The notes: generated by a model not told the origin, from the sequence alone. DNA of 45,265 nucleotides from Bdellovibrio sp. 28-41-41 (GCA_002256935.1 NCGL01000032.1:1-45265), one strand, 5' to 3'. Numbered from the stretch's first letter, positions 28,220 to 37,183 are shown. Made by a program: numbers and translations.

Positions 28220-29245
28220 GTGCTGAGACTTTCTGTCTTTTTATTCTGTTTTTTTATGTGCTTGGCATCAGCCCATGCTAAAACGCCAGAAAAACCAGCA
28301 GAAAAACCAGCAGAAAAACCAGCAAACCGGGTACAGAGTTCCGGAGACATCCCAGAGAATAAAAAAGAGGCTGAATCCAGTGGGGCATTTATCCTTAATC
28401 CTCAACTTGAGGAACAGTTTATCGAGGGCAATATCGCTGTCTCTCAATACTTTGATGATCTGGCCGATGGTTTAGATACATTTTTAATGGGAAAGCGTAT
28501 CACTCGACGTCGGAATGAAACCAGTGTTAGAGTTCAAAATAATACCATCGTTCTGGAAGGCGAAAACACTCAAAACTCAACGAGTATTGGTCTTAATCTT
28601 AGACTTCCGAATGTAGAAGAATACTGGATGCTGAAATTCACCACGTACGATGAAAGCGAAGAACGTCGCGGGGTACAAAATGGTTATCTTCGTCAAACAC
28701 CACGTCAACAAAACTACGGGGCGTCCGTCGGTGTGTTTCGTAAGTTAGGTAAGGTGAATACGTCCTTTCAACCGCGTATTGATTTAGGTGATCCACTTAA
28801 AATATCTCATTCTATCACATTTGAAAGTGTAGCCGAATTACCCAATTATAGTGTGAATCCAAAATTAGAGTTATTTTCTGATCCCAAGGACGGCGTTGGG
28901 TTTTACACGGCCTTCAATTTTGGTTTCGGTTTATCGAAATATTATAATTTGACGTTAATTAACAATGGAACTTACGGAGACAAAAAGCATTTGTTAAATA
29001 CAGCGAATGGTTTTTCGATTGGCCAGTTTGTTGATCGAAAAAATTCAATATCTTATAGTTTGATTTTCAATGGAAAAAATCAGCCTAACTATCACTTAGA
29101 GAGCTACGATATTTCGGTAGCATGGAGTCAGCTAGTTTATCGCAAAATTTTTGATTTCCAGTTAATCCCGTATCTAAATTTTGCGCGTGATCATGACTTT
29201 CGGGGGCGCCCGGGAGTCATCCTGAATTTAAATTTAAATTTCTAG
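28220..29245 (+). CDS. Secreted protein, probably an outer-membrane beta barrel
   Basis: A 341-residue protein starting with GTG after GAGGA at a good distance. The signal peptide ends about residue 20 (ASAHA). It is followed by a short lysine/proline repeat (EKPA three times) and a polar linker. From about residue 100 to the end it shows strands of alternating character such as LKFTTYDESEERR, GFYTAFNFGFGLSKYY and ISYSLIFNGK, ending in VILNLNLNF with a C-terminal phenylalanine, the usual outer-membrane insertion signal. Its stop overlaps the convergent stop at 29242 within a shared CTAG. Confidence 0.78.
   Translation: MLRLSVFLFCFFMCLASAHAKTPEKPAEKPAEKPANRVQSSGDIPENKKEAESSGAFILNPQLEEQFIEGNIAVSQYFDDLADGLDTFLMGKRITRRRNETSVRVQNNTIVLEGENTQNSTSIGLNLRLPNVEEYWMLKFTTYDESEERRGVQNGYLRQTPRQQNYGASVGVFRKLGKVNTSFQPRIDLGDPLKISHSITFESVAELPNYSVNPKLELFSDPKDGVGFYTAFNFGFGLSKYYNLTLINNGTYGDKKHLLNTANGFSIGQFVDRKNSISYSLIFNGKNQPNYHLESYDISVAWSQLVYRKIFDFQLIPYLNFARDHDFRGRPGVILNLNLNF
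28289..28324 (+). repeat. Three perfect 12-bp tandem repeats inside a gene
   Basis: GAAAAACCAGCA three times in a row, coding for the EKPA repeat after the signal peptide of the outer-membrane-type protein. The unit length is a multiple of three, so slippage would change the linker length without breaking the frame. Confidence 0.85.
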
Positions 29246-29994
29246 CGCAGAGTGAAAGTTAAATTCGACTCACCATCTTTTTCATTTCTGAACGCAAAAA
29301 TATCCATTAAGATTTCGGAATCATCAACTATGAAATCGGCATTGAATCTGAACTTACCTTCAAGTAACTCAATACGTTTAGCCATTTGAAAGTATTGGCT
29401 CTTAAGGCATATTTCATGCAACTCGTTGAAGTTAGCACCAGTCATGTAAAACTCTTCCCATTTTTTATCCAAGGATGAATTGGCTTCGTTTTTGAGTTCA
29501 TTATTCAAAGTCAAAATTTCATTTTTCATGCGATCATCGAACGCTTTAGGAAGGCCAATTTGGAGAGCCTTAGTTAGCAGTCGCTGGCTATAATTGCGAG
29601 AACCCAGGCGAGTATAGGCTGCTGTCATCAACAAATAACAACGGGCAAACATTGTGAGTAAAACAGGATGAGCCGAAATGTTTTTTTCAACTTCAGTGCC
29701 CCGAAACTTACTAACAAAGCGCCGGGCACGTGACGTGGTTTCATCAAGTTTATCTAATCCAGCATAAAAATCAGCGAGTTTGATTTCAGCGCCGTGAGGT
29801 GTTTCCGCATTTTCATCACAAAATGCTTCTAAGAAAGAAATGTAAGGCAAATTGTGGTTGGCGACAGCTAATGCAAGATCACTCATAATTGCTGATTTGA
29901 ATCCGTGCTCGGTCAATGCTTTTTGTAGAATAGCGATCTGTTGCTCTGAATCTTTTTTTTGCACGGCTTGTTCGAAACTACCTATAAAGTCCAT
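29242..29994 (-). CDS. Helical protein of unknown function (TPR-like)
   Basis: A 250-residue protein without signal peptide or membrane segment and strongly helical in appearance. Stretches such as EQQIAILQKALTEHGFKSAI and CYLLMTAAYTRLGSRNYSQR resemble TPR-like helix pairs, but no full TPR consensus can be traced. A strong ribosome-binding site (AGGAGA) precedes the ATG. It lies 14 bp downstream of the large secreted protein at 30009-32093 on the same strand, so the two are probably co-transcribed. Function unknown. Confidence 0.78.
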   Translation of the reverse strand: MDFIGSFEQAVQKKDSEQQIAILQKALTEHGFKSAIMSDLALAVANHNLPYISFLEAFCDENAETPHGAEIKLADFYAGLDKLDETTSRARRFVSKFRGTEVEKNISAHPVLLTMFARCYLLMTAAYTRLGSRNYSQRLLTKALQIGLPKAFDDRMKNEILTLNNELKNEANSSLDKKWEEFYMTGANFNELHEICLKSQYFQMAKRIELLEGKFRFNADFIVDDSEILMDIFAFRNEKDGESNLTFTLR

Positions 29995-30008
29995 TATGTC
30001 TCCTGATA

Positions 30009-32093
30009 TTAGAAATTTTCAAATAATTCGGCGACGCGCGCTTTTTTTGCCCATGTAGCAAGACTCATGCGAATAGCCATTTTAATTAGCTCGGTTTCCG
30101 TTTTTTCGCCCTTTGATTCCAAATGAGTCAGTTCCGATTCCAAATTTACTAACTCTTGGATATAGAATTTTCTAGCATTTTTAATACGCTCAGCGACTTC
30201 TGGTGAAACTTTTACCCAGCTATGGCTGCGGTAGTTGTAGATAGGTCTGTCTTCATAGTGATGCAACCCAAAGGCGACTGTGGCCTCGACGTCTGAGAAC
30301 ATTTTGGCAAATCGCGGTGATACGAAATCAGAGATATCTCTCTTTGCGGTGACACGATCAGAAGTTAACCGTAGGCCCATTGTTTTAATCTCGGCGGCAT
30401 TAGACTTTTCCCAGACTTGTGCTGATACACTTTTGCCCACTTTAGAAGAGTACTGATCAAGCAAATCCATGTTCCGTGTGCTATCACGCAGTTCAATACC
30501 TAATCGCATTTTGGCGACTGACGACGCTGGACCGTATATTCTGCCTCGTAGTCCAGCAGAGAAAAATTTTGAATTTCTGCGATCTAATTTGTCTTGGGAT
30601 TCTTGAATGGTATTCTTCGTATACAAATTAGATAGATAGCTTTTTACGCGTTCTGTAATTGATAGATCAGATACAAAGTTAGCGACGCCCGTTAGATCGT
30701 TACCATGTAAACCCTCTTCTAATCCTTTTAAGTATAAATAGTCATTTAATTGTTTGAACCAGTGTATAAAGTTTTCGTACAAAGTGTAATTCTTGGGAAG
30801 CTCAAAAGAAACGTGAACATGAAAAGAATGTTTTTGGTTGAACAACATAGAAACATCGCGCACCTCGCGCATCAGACGCTGTTGATTAATTTCGTATTTC
30901 TTGTGAGAGATTTCCCAGCCATAGCCATGCCGCCGATGATCACGGACTTCTTTAGAGTAACCCCCAACGGCATCGGGTTTGAAATCAGTAGGCATAATCT
31001 TGCTGGCGCGAACAAACGTTTTGGATGGAACTTTAGCTGCTTTTAATAAGGCAATTCGTTCCTCGTCACTTCTATTCATCCAATCTTTTTCTGAAAATTC
31101 GGTAGGACGGAAAAGCATACTTATATCAGAGGTGGTTCCTTCTTTTTCAAAAGAATAGGTAACTAGTGAATCGCCGCTTTTAAAACTCTCAATAAAATAT
31201 ACGCTTTGGGTAGCGAGGTAAGTAAGTTCTGTTTTGAAAGCATGCAAACCGGAACGGCTAAGTAAATCATATAGAAAGAGCGCGTGTGCCTCAGAGGTTA
31301 CCCAATTATTCATGGCCTTGCCTCGATCTTTTGCATTAGGGTGATCAAGTACTGCTGATAAAAGACCTTCAATTGATTTTTTAAATTGGACGTCATCACC
31401 TACTATTTTTCTGACATCAAAACCTAAGGAATAGGGGTTATACGAATCCTCGATGGATTCATCAATAGCTGTTGTTAGTTTTTGAATAGGTCCGATTGGT
31501 GGCTTTCGTCGGTAGTCCTTTAGCACTTTTTTGCTAAATATTTTCATTAGTGAGGTGGCTGCGGTGGAAGTGCCTTCGAATAGCTCTACTTTTTTCTGAA
31601 TCATGTGGGCCGTGTCGCCATGAGATTCTAATATTTGGCTCCGACCATTTTCATCTTTGTATTCTGTTCGAATATGAGTAAACCGCGATACAAAATTACA
31701 TTCCCAAGCACATCCTTCAAGAGAAAAACTTTTATCGCTGGTCATCGGAGTAATTTTTGGATTCAGCAATACAATATTCTCGGTACCAACCGGGCTCGCG
31801 ATGTTAACAACAACGACTCGTTGCCGAATACCAAGATCCAGCGCCGACCTTACAATACCAGGGCGAATTTCTAAATCTCTTTGAAGCTGAGAAATAATGG
31901 TTTTTGTTGCCGAAGAATGAATTGCAATGTCATCGAGGACGCTCAGTTTTTGGTTTGTGGTCGTAACTGTCGCTTTATCTGCATAAAAAGCAAGGCATTG
32001 AGAGGTTGATGGCTTGGCCAGTATAGGTTGGACACCTGTAAAGAAAATAGTCAGGGCAAGCAATATAAAGAGATTTAAACGAACTGGTGGCAT
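30009..32093 (-). CDS. Large secreted protein with decayed peptide-deformylase domain
   Basis: A 694-residue protein with a signal peptide ending about residue 26 (PILA). Residues of about 50-175 follow the order of peptide deformylase: RVVVVNI, LLNPKITPM, then EGCAW at 126-130 in place of the EGCLS metal-binding motif, and AHMIQKKVELFEG at 162-174 where active enzymes have QHExDHLxG. Both metal-binding histidines are lost, so this domain should not be a working deformylase. Residues of about 400-560 include SFHVHVSFELP and RLGIELRDSTRN, which recall the HVHV and ExR motifs of amidoligase / glutamate-cysteine-ligase-like folds. That second match is tentative. GGAAG precedes the start. It is followed by the TPR-like gene. 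Confidence 0.8.
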   Translation of the reverse strand: MPPVRLNLFILLALTIFFTGVQPILAKPSTSQCLAFYADKATVTTTNQKLSVLDDIAIHSSATKTIISQLQRDLEIRPGIVRSALDLGIRQRVVVVNIASPVGTENIVLLNPKITPMTSDKSFSLEGCAWECNFVSRFTHIRTEYKDENGRSQILESHGDTAHMIQKKVELFEGTSTAATSLMKIFSKKVLKDYRRKPPIGPIQKLTTAIDESIEDSYNPYSLGFDVRKIVGDDVQFKKSIEGLLSAVLDHPNAKDRGKAMNNWVTSEAHALFLYDLLSRSGLHAFKTELTYLATQSVYFIESFKSGDSLVTYSFEKEGTTSDISMLFRPTEFSEKDWMNRSDEERIALLKAAKVPSKTFVRASKIMPTDFKPDAVGGYSKEVRDHRRHGYGWEISHKKYEINQQRLMREVRDVSMLFNQKHSFHVHVSFELPKNYTLYENFIHWFKQLNDYLYLKGLEEGLHGNDLTGVANFVSDLSITERVKSYLSNLYTKNTIQESQDKLDRRNSKFFSAGLRGRIYGPASSVAKMRLGIELRDSTRNMDLLDQYSSKVGKSVSAQVWEKSNAAEIKTMGLRLTSDRVTAKRDISDFVSPRFAKMFSDVEATVAFGLHHYEDRPIYNYRSHSWVKVSPEVAERIKNARKFYIQELVNLESELTHLESKGEKTETELIKMAIRMSLATWAKKARVAELFENF

Positions 32094-32151
32094 TTGTCTT
32101 CCTCGGGTATTTCTGAGGAATTAGATTGCAGCTATGAGGCCGTGGGTGTGC

Positions 32152-33864
32152 CTAATGCGGCTGGTATTTTTCGATAGTGTTGACTAAAGATTCGCGGGTA
32201 ATAGGTTTTGAAAGATATTCGGTAAAACCTGACTTTTTAGCTAGGTGAGCTTCCTCTTTCATGGCATGCGCCGTTAGGGCGATGATAGGTCGCATATAGT
32301 TTTTGCTACGTAGATAGCGAACGGCTTGGTGACCATCCATTACAGGCATTTGAATATCCATTAATAACAAATTATATTCATTTTTAAGTGCGAGTTCAGC
32401 ACCTTCGCGGCCATTTTCTGCTAAGTCAAACTTCACACCATGCTGATCTAATAAAATTTTTAACAAGTCTTGATTGTCGAGACAATCTTCCACGATAAGA
32501 ACTTTGGTGCCTTGGTACTGACTTCGTAACGTCTGAGACCAGTGATTGAGTGGGCCCTTGGTGAAGAAATGACCTTGAGGTACGATATCTGTGTCCGTAG
32601 GCAATTTGACTTGGACTGTGGCTTTAAATGTAGAGCCTTTACCTAGTTCGCTGTGCTCTAAACTGAAATTTCCACCTAAAATTTGGCATAGCTTTCGTGT
32701 TAGAACTAAACCCAAGCCAGTGCCACCAAATTTTCTAGTCGTCGATGGATCGACTTGAATAAATGGTTTAAATAAGTGCTTGGCTTGCTCTGAAGAAATA
32801 CCACGACCAGTATCATTAACGACAAAAGATATTTTATCACCTTGAAACGAAACTTGCAGTCGAACAAAACCGCTTGAAGTAAATTTGATGGCGTTACCGA
32901 CTGCATTGGTCAGAATTTGTCTTAAACGTGTAGGATCAGAAATTATTTTTTCTGGCAGAGCACTTTCGGCTATGGCGATAAAACCAATTCCATTTTCGTT
33001 AGCACGGAAACTCATGGCAGCACCGAAATCGTTTAAGAATTCGGCTAATTTAATTTCTACTGGTTCAACAACAACTTTGCCGGCTTCGACTTTCGCTAAG
33101 TCCAAAATATCGTCAACAATGCGAAGTGCCTGATGGGAATTTCGAGTCATGACAGCTAGATATTTATCACGATCTTCTTTACTGGCATCTTTTTCAAGTG
33201 CCAGATGAGAAAAACCCATGATGGCTCCTAATGGTGTTCTGATTTCATGGCTCATGTTTGCAAGGAACACACTTTTTGCCGCGTTTGCATTTTCGGCGGC
33301 GATTTTGGCTTTTTCGGCTTCCTGCTCTGCTAATTTAGCCTGTATCAAAGCGTCTTTGAGTAGAATTTCTTTTTTCCGTAGTTTTCGATAAGCAAGTACG
33401 CCTTGAGTTGTTTCAATACACGTTGTTAGGGCCCCGACCGTTTGTCCATTATCGTCGATAACTGGCGAGATACTGTAATTCCAAAAGGCCAATATCATTT
33501 TGCCTTGGCGAGATATTTTTAACGGCAAGTCTTTGTACATTTCCGATTTTTTGCTGATGAGTACGCGTTCAATCTGTGGCCCTGTGGTTTCCCAGATGTC
33601 TGCCAAAGCTTTGCGGCCGGGCTGGCCCATAGTTTCGGTGGAGCGGTTATAGCCAAGAATGGGACCGTAGTTATCGTTGTAAAAACAATACGCTTGTTTT
33701 CCCCAAAATAGAAACATTGGGGTTGGGTTTTGAAACATGATAGCTAAGGTGGCTTTTAAGGTGGCTGGCCATGTTTCCATTGGGCCCAGCGGATGGTTTG
33801 ACCAATCTATTTTTCGGCAGATATTTGCGTTGTCGCTGTCGTTTAAAAAGTACATCGGTTCCAT
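32152..33864 (-). CDS. Hybrid sensor histidine kinase with receiver domain
   Basis: A soluble kinase of about 570 residues. A PAS-like sensor covers about residues 30-155 (PTPMFLFWGKQAYCFYNDNY). A short coiled coil rich in A, E and K follows (170-195). The dimerisation domain has His206 in FLANMSHEIRTPLGAIMGF. The ATPase domain has NAVGNAIKFTSSGFV, VNDTGRGIS and FGGTGLGLVL. The C-terminal receiver has its phosphorylated aspartate in LLLMDIQMPVMDG. There is no membrane segment, so it senses a cytoplasmic signal. The ATG at 33864 is preferred over a TTG three codons upstream. No response regulator gene is adjacent. Confidence 0.9.
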   Translation of the reverse strand: MEPMYFLNDSDNANICRKIDWSNHPLGPMETWPATLKATLAIMFQNPTPMFLFWGKQAYCFYNDNYGPILGYNRSTETMGQPGRKALADIWETTGPQIERVLISKKSEMYKDLPLKISRQGKMILAFWNYSISPVIDDNGQTVGALTTCIETTQGVLAYRKLRKKEILLKDALIQAKLAEQEAEKAKIAAENANAAKSVFLANMSHEIRTPLGAIMGFSHLALEKDASKEDRDKYLAVMTRNSHQALRIVDDILDLAKVEAGKVVVEPVEIKLAEFLNDFGAAMSFRANENGIGFIAIAESALPEKIISDPTRLRQILTNAVGNAIKFTSSGFVRLQVSFQGDKISFVVNDTGRGISSEQAKHLFKPFIQVDPSTTRKFGGTGLGLVLTRKLCQILGGNFSLEHSELGKGSTFKATVQVKLPTDTDIVPQGHFFTKGPLNHWSQTLRSQYQGTKVLIVEDCLDNQDLLKILLDQHGVKFDLAENGREGAELALKNEYNLLLMDIQMPVMDGHQAVRYLRSKNYMRPIIALTAHAMKEEAHLAKKSGFTEYLSKPITRESLVNTIEKYQPH

Positions 33865-34063
33865 TGCGTGCAATTATCACGCTCAAATGGCAGCTCAAAG
33901 TCTTTTTTAAATGAATCTTTTTTCAGCACTTTTGACAGTGTAATTGGGGATTTTTTCCCCGCCTCACTGTGTTTTCCTTCCCCAACTAGAGCAGAGATAC
34001 AATTATTTTGAGAATTTTTTTTTGCAGCGGTTTCCACAGAAACATTATCTACAAGTGATTGAT

Positions 34064-34344
34064 TTAGACGTGCTCTACTAGCTTTTGTAGTTTGTTAAAT
34101 GATGATGATCAGCCATCAATGCACGACGCGTGTTCTGACTTTGGAATTCCTTCATGAGTAAATGTAACACGAGTTCCATCCTTAATATTTTCGAACACTG
34201 CTTGATCAATTCTGGGCCAGACCACGCACGCCAAAGACACTCAGGAGATGAATTGTAGTTTCTATAAATGGATATAGAGGGTGTATTGTCGAAGGGAAGA
34301 CTTGTTTTCGATTTGGTTGATTGAATGTGCTCAGATCGATCCAT
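34064..34344 (-). pseudogene. Decayed AHSA1/SRPBCC-family gene
   Basis: The minus strand starts as an AHSA1 (activator of Hsp90 ATPase-like) domain protein: ISIYRNYNSSPECLWRAWSG, then PELIKQ, where the family usually continues with QWWGP. Instead the frame breaks near 34185. The next frame resumes with the C-terminal family block VFENIKDGTRVTFTHEGIP, so about two thirds of the domain is deleted. After CIDG a TGA stands where the family has a conserved tryptophan (TGG); the frame then continues as SSSFNKLQKLVEHV to a proper stop at 34066-34064. So there are three signs of decay: internal deletion, frameshift and nonsense change. Confidence 0.8.
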
Positions 34345-34561
34345 AGATTATACTTTTTTATGGTTACTAAAACTTCTACCCGACATGAAGTGCAATTGGT
34401 GTGCTAATCTTAGACGATAGAGAAAGGCCTCAAAATGAAGAACCGCTTTGCTACGTACTATATTACTTATAAAGCACGTGTCGAAATAACATCGTCGTAT
34501 TTTGAGAACCGCTCTTTAAAAGTTAACCATTTTCCTTGATGATAGGAAGACGGAGTAAATA

Positions 34562-34747
34562 ATGCTGAAAAAAGAATTTTTCAAATCCATATTTTTGTCT
34601 TTTTCTTTCGCTTCAGTGGTCTTTGCCTTTCAAAATTGCTCGAACCCTTTTCATAATGAAAATGCGTTTATCAGCAACGTTAAGCCGCAAACTGTGAAGT
34701 CGGCGCCCATTCAAACAATTGAGAAATCAAAACTTTCGACCAAGTAG
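34562..34747 (+). CDS. Small lipoprotein, intact copy
   Basis: A 61-residue peptide with a hydrophobic signal (residues 9-22) and a possible lipobox VFAFQNC, leaving a mature peptide of about 36 residues. AGGAAGACGGAG lies upstream of the ATG. It is the intact member of a duplicated pair: the second copy at 38631-38813 is nearly identical in protein sequence but has no start codon. I do not recognise the family. It lies in copy 1 of the segmental duplication, convergent with a truncated gene. Confidence 0.65.
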   Translation: MLKKEFFKSIFLSFSFASVVFAFQNCSNPFHNENAFISNVKPQTVKSAPIQTIEKSKLSTK

Positions 34748-34980
34748 TGTCGCACGACATATCCAATTCACATTGAGGATACAAACATGAAATTTTTTTT
34801 GAGTTCGATTGAGATATTTTTTCTGTTCCTGTTTAGCAAATAACGGAAATTTATTTACCAGACTTTTTGTTCTTTTTGCTAAGGATCACGTCTTTTTGGC
34901 AGGTCTCAAGGTAGGCTTCGAACTTGTTTTGACCCTGATATTGACCATCGATGTTGCCCATAATCCACTCTAGATTAATT
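34567..34980 (+). repeat. Segmental duplication, copy 1
   Basis: This stretch matches 38633-39060 in the same orientation over its whole length with scattered substitutions and small indels. It carries an intact small lipoprotein gene and a truncated convergent gene. The largest indel is a 36-bp segment missing here relative to copy 2. Homology ends abruptly at about 34980, where an antitoxin fragment begins. Both copies also hold an ATG with a good ribosome-binding site (34787 in copy 1, after GAGGATACAAAC) that opens a signal-peptide-like frame soon stopped, probably a third decayed gene. Confidence 0.88.
34851..34980 (-). pseudogene. Truncated copy of the small secreted protein at 38894-39139
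   Basis: The minus strand reads NLEWIMGNIDG, then QYQGQNKFEAYLETCQKD and a basic C-terminus, with stop at 34853-34851. Compared with the intact gene it lacks the start and signal peptide, which are cut off at the duplication boundary. It also lacks 12 internal codons, including a conserved-looking ECVNRF segment. The remaining residues are nearly identical. Confidence 0.8.
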
Positions 34981-34982
34981 TA

Positions 34983-35153
34983 GTAACTTTGCAAAAAAAA
35001 ACAGGACTCAATCGCGAAAATCTTTATAGAATTTTTTCAAATGAAAGAGCCCCTAGACTTGAATCATTAGTTAAAATCTTAGATGTTCTTTCCTATACAG
35101 CTTTAGCCGCCGAAACGCCTCTGAATCCTTGGGGGCATCGAGCATTTAGTTAA
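34983..35153 (+). pseudogene. C-terminal fragment of an addiction-module antitoxin (HigA / HI1420-like)
   Basis: An open frame without start codon reads VTLQKKTGLNRENLYRIFS, then PRLESLVKILDVLSYTALA, and ends at TAA 35151-35153. This is the second half of the HTH of the putative addiction-module antidote family (pattern TGLSRExLYRxLS..gnPrLdTLlkVLdaLG). The first half is absent, replaced by the end of duplication copy 1. No matching toxin gene adjoins it. It is not a piece of the intact antitoxin at 38241, whose HTH sequence differs. Confidence 0.75.
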
Positions 35154-35168
35154 TATGAACTATTTTCC

Positions 35169-35199
35169 TGGTGCAGATCAACTGCACCACTTTGGTGCA
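35169..35199 (+). promoter_or_regulatory. Inverted repeat upstream of the TIGR02147 gene
   Basis: TGGTGCAG, loop ATCAA, CTGCACCA: a perfect 8-bp inverted repeat, followed after three bases by a third half-site TGGTGCA (35193-35199). A TATAAA at 35229-35234 with a weak TTGCAT 16 bp upstream could form a promoter just downstream. Its expected start point almost coincides with ATG 35242, so the message might be leaderless. The repeat could be an autoregulatory operator. Confidence 0.45.
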
Positions 35200-35241
35200 A
35201 ACAATCTTGCATCTTCACGAAGATTCTTTATAAATACCTTT

Positions 35242-36009
35242 ATGCAAACGTTTAAAACTTATCTTCAGCAAGAATTCGTAAAGAGAACGGCAAAAAACCC
35301 GTCCTACTCTTTGCGTGCGTTTGCACAGAAGTTAGGTTTAAGCCATGCCACGCTTTCATCGATGATGGCAGGAAAAAGGAAAATCACTGAACAAAGTTTT
35401 CGTAAGCTTGCGAAAGCATTGGATATGAGCCCAAATGAACTGATGCGGTTCCAATCTTCAAATCATTCTCATGAGAGTTCAGCAAATTACTTTGTTATTC
35501 AGCAAGATGCATTCGCAATTATGTCTGAATGGTACTTTGACGCAATTTTGGAGCTTTCTCTTATACCAAGTTTTCGCTTGGAACCCGCAATCATCGCGAA
35601 ATCCATCGGCATCACCGCAATGCAAGCGAAAATTGCACTTGAAACCTTAGAAAGACTTGAGCTGATCTTCAAAGACAAAAATGGTAATCACAAGCTTCAG
35701 CACCAAAATAGCATAAATTTACTCGATCCAGATTTCACAAGTGCCGCTAATAGAAAATATCAAAAATCGGTTTTGGAAAAGTCGGTAGATGCATTAGAAA
35801 CCATAGATCGCAAACGACGTGACCATACGTCAACAACAATGGCGATTAATATTCAAGACCTGCCGAAGGCCAAAGAACTCATTCAAAAATTTAGACATGA
35901 TTTAAACGCATTTATGCAGAGAGAAAAAGTGCGACCAGATGAAGTTTATCAACTTCAGGTCTCTTTTTTTCCACTGACACAAAATTCAATTAAAAATGAA
36001 ACGGAGTAA
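35242..36009 (+). CDS. TIGR02147-family regulator with HTH
   Basis: A 255-residue protein of a family common in Bdellovibrio and Fibrobacter. The N-terminal part (about residues 1-75) holds a Cro-type helix-turn-helix: FAQKLGLSHATLSSMMAGKR followed by LAKALDMSPNE. A second winged-helix-like segment lies near residues 118-160 (AIIAKSIGITAMQAKIALE). The C-terminus contains MAINIQDLPKAKELIQKFRHD, the family's conserved end. ATG 35242 is preferred; a start at 35155 adds 29 unlike residues and would run through the inverted repeat. Family members typically sit beside a secreted protein gene, as here (three-base gap to 36013). Confidence 0.82.
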   Translation: MQTFKTYLQQEFVKRTAKNPSYSLRAFAQKLGLSHATLSSMMAGKRKITEQSFRKLAKALDMSPNELMRFQSSNHSHESSANYFVIQQDAFAIMSEWYFDAILELSLIPSFRLEPAIIAKSIGITAMQAKIALETLERLELIFKDKNGNHKLQHQNSINLLDPDFTSAANRKYQKSVLEKSVDALETIDRKRRDHTSTTMAINIQDLPKAKELIQKFRHDLNAFMQREKVRPDEVYQLQVSFFPLTQNSIKNETE

Positions 36010-36012
36010 TTT

Positions 36013-37152
36013 ATGAAACAGATACTGTTAACAATAGGTGTATTATTGGCCAGCCAGATATCTATGGCGGAATCAACCACAGCTGTCACCAATCCCAATA
36101 TAAATGAGCTTAAGGTGAGAATGGATAAAGATCAGATCCGCGCAAACCTTTCAAAACATAAAGTCACATACCAGTTATTGTCATTAGGTCAAGATCGGGG
36201 CGGTGGAGACGAAGTAGCACTTGAATTTCAGAGAGCTTTTGCTGTTGCCTTAAGAAAATTGAAAAATGAACAGCCTCAAGTCTTTCAGAAATTTTCCATT
36301 GAAAAGTTGGAGAAGAGAGCCTCCTCAATAAACGTTATTGTAGTGGACGATGCCTTGAATATTTCTGTTAAAGAAATCATTCAAAACTCTATTGCCACCA
36401 ATGCACGAAGTACAAATACTATTTTAATAAATAGAACGCGATGGAATGCTATTAGTGACGATTGGCTAAAAGAGGGAATCGCTTTACACGAAATTGCAAG
36501 TTTAGAGGGGCTTGAGCAGACTGGCTACTACCCCATTTCATCTATCTATGTTTCCTTAATGGGAGGAAGCTCTAATTCCCTTGAGGCAAATTTATCAGTG
36601 AACACCTTAAAACAAATAGTCGCCTTGAATCCCCAAGCGAGTCCAAAGGAGATTCTTAAAAAACTTTTTGAAGAGTCCTCTGTGCCTGCCTCTGTGAGTG
36701 ATTTTGATTTGAACACTGACAAAAAAAGTAACCAGGAGTGCCAAGGAGTCGGTTTTCCAGACATTGATGGTTTGGCGCCAATGAGGATTAGACGGGCCCT
36801 GGTACCAATTCAAGAGGCTTTACCCGATGGTGGCCCGCTATTTCCCGCTCGTCCTGCTATCAAAGAGGATCGTGTTGTCTTTGCGATACAACCACAGCAG
36901 TTCGAACGGCTTACCGACGATCCGGAGTTTCTAGGAGCGTGGAGCCATGGCGCCAGTACGATTATGAAAACTGAAACCGAATTGCTTGAAAAAACACGCT
37001 ACACTTCTCATGGTCAAGTCAACGCACTAGAAAACAACCTTCTTGCTAGACGTAGCGGAGGCCTCCTGATCATCAAAATGTTTACGGTGTCTTTGAATCC
37101 AGCTGTCGGCGTCGACTCAACCCACAAATATATTTACTGTTATCGTCACTAA
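36013..37152 (+). CDS. Secreted protein with an HE motif, partner of the TIGR02147 regulator
   Basis: A 379-residue exported protein; signal peptide over about residues 1-19 (ending ISMA). A GQDRGGGDEVALEFQRAF block near residues 58-76 is followed by regular alternating segments. At about residues 157-170 stands GIALHEIASLEGLEQTGYY. An LHE....G.E pattern of this kind occurs in other Bdellovibrio secreted proteins next to TIGR02147 regulators, and the His-Glu could be part of a metal site. No full metallopeptidase motif (HExxH) is present, so an enzymatic role is only a guess. The ribosome-binding site GGAG is good. Co-transcribed with the regulator. Confidence 0.75.
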   Translation: MKQILLTIGVLLASQISMAESTTAVTNPNINELKVRMDKDQIRANLSKHKVTYQLLSLGQDRGGGDEVALEFQRAFAVALRKLKNEQPQVFQKFSIEKLEKRASSINVIVVDDALNISVKEIIQNSIATNARSTNTILINRTRWNAISDDWLKEGIALHEIASLEGLEQTGYYPISSIYVSLMGGSSNSLEANLSVNTLKQIVALNPQASPKEILKKLFEESSVPASVSDFDLNTDKKSNQECQGVGFPDIDGLAPMRIRRALVPIQEALPDGGPLFPARPAIKEDRVVFAIQPQQFERLTDDPEFLGAWSHGASTIMKTETELLEKTRYTSHGQVNALENNLLARRSGGLLIIKMFTVSLNPAVGVDSTHKYIYCYRH

Positions 37153-37183
37153 ACTTAATTATTAAAAGAATTTGGAATAATTT

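Noticed and set aside
33843..34037. 64-codon minus-strand frame before the histidine kinase
   Set aside because: It overlaps the kinase start, has no ribosome-binding site and no recognisable features.
34435..34506. Short frame MKNRFATYY... before the small lipoprotein
   Set aside because: Only 23 codons with a marginal ribosome-binding site and no counterpart in the second duplication copy.
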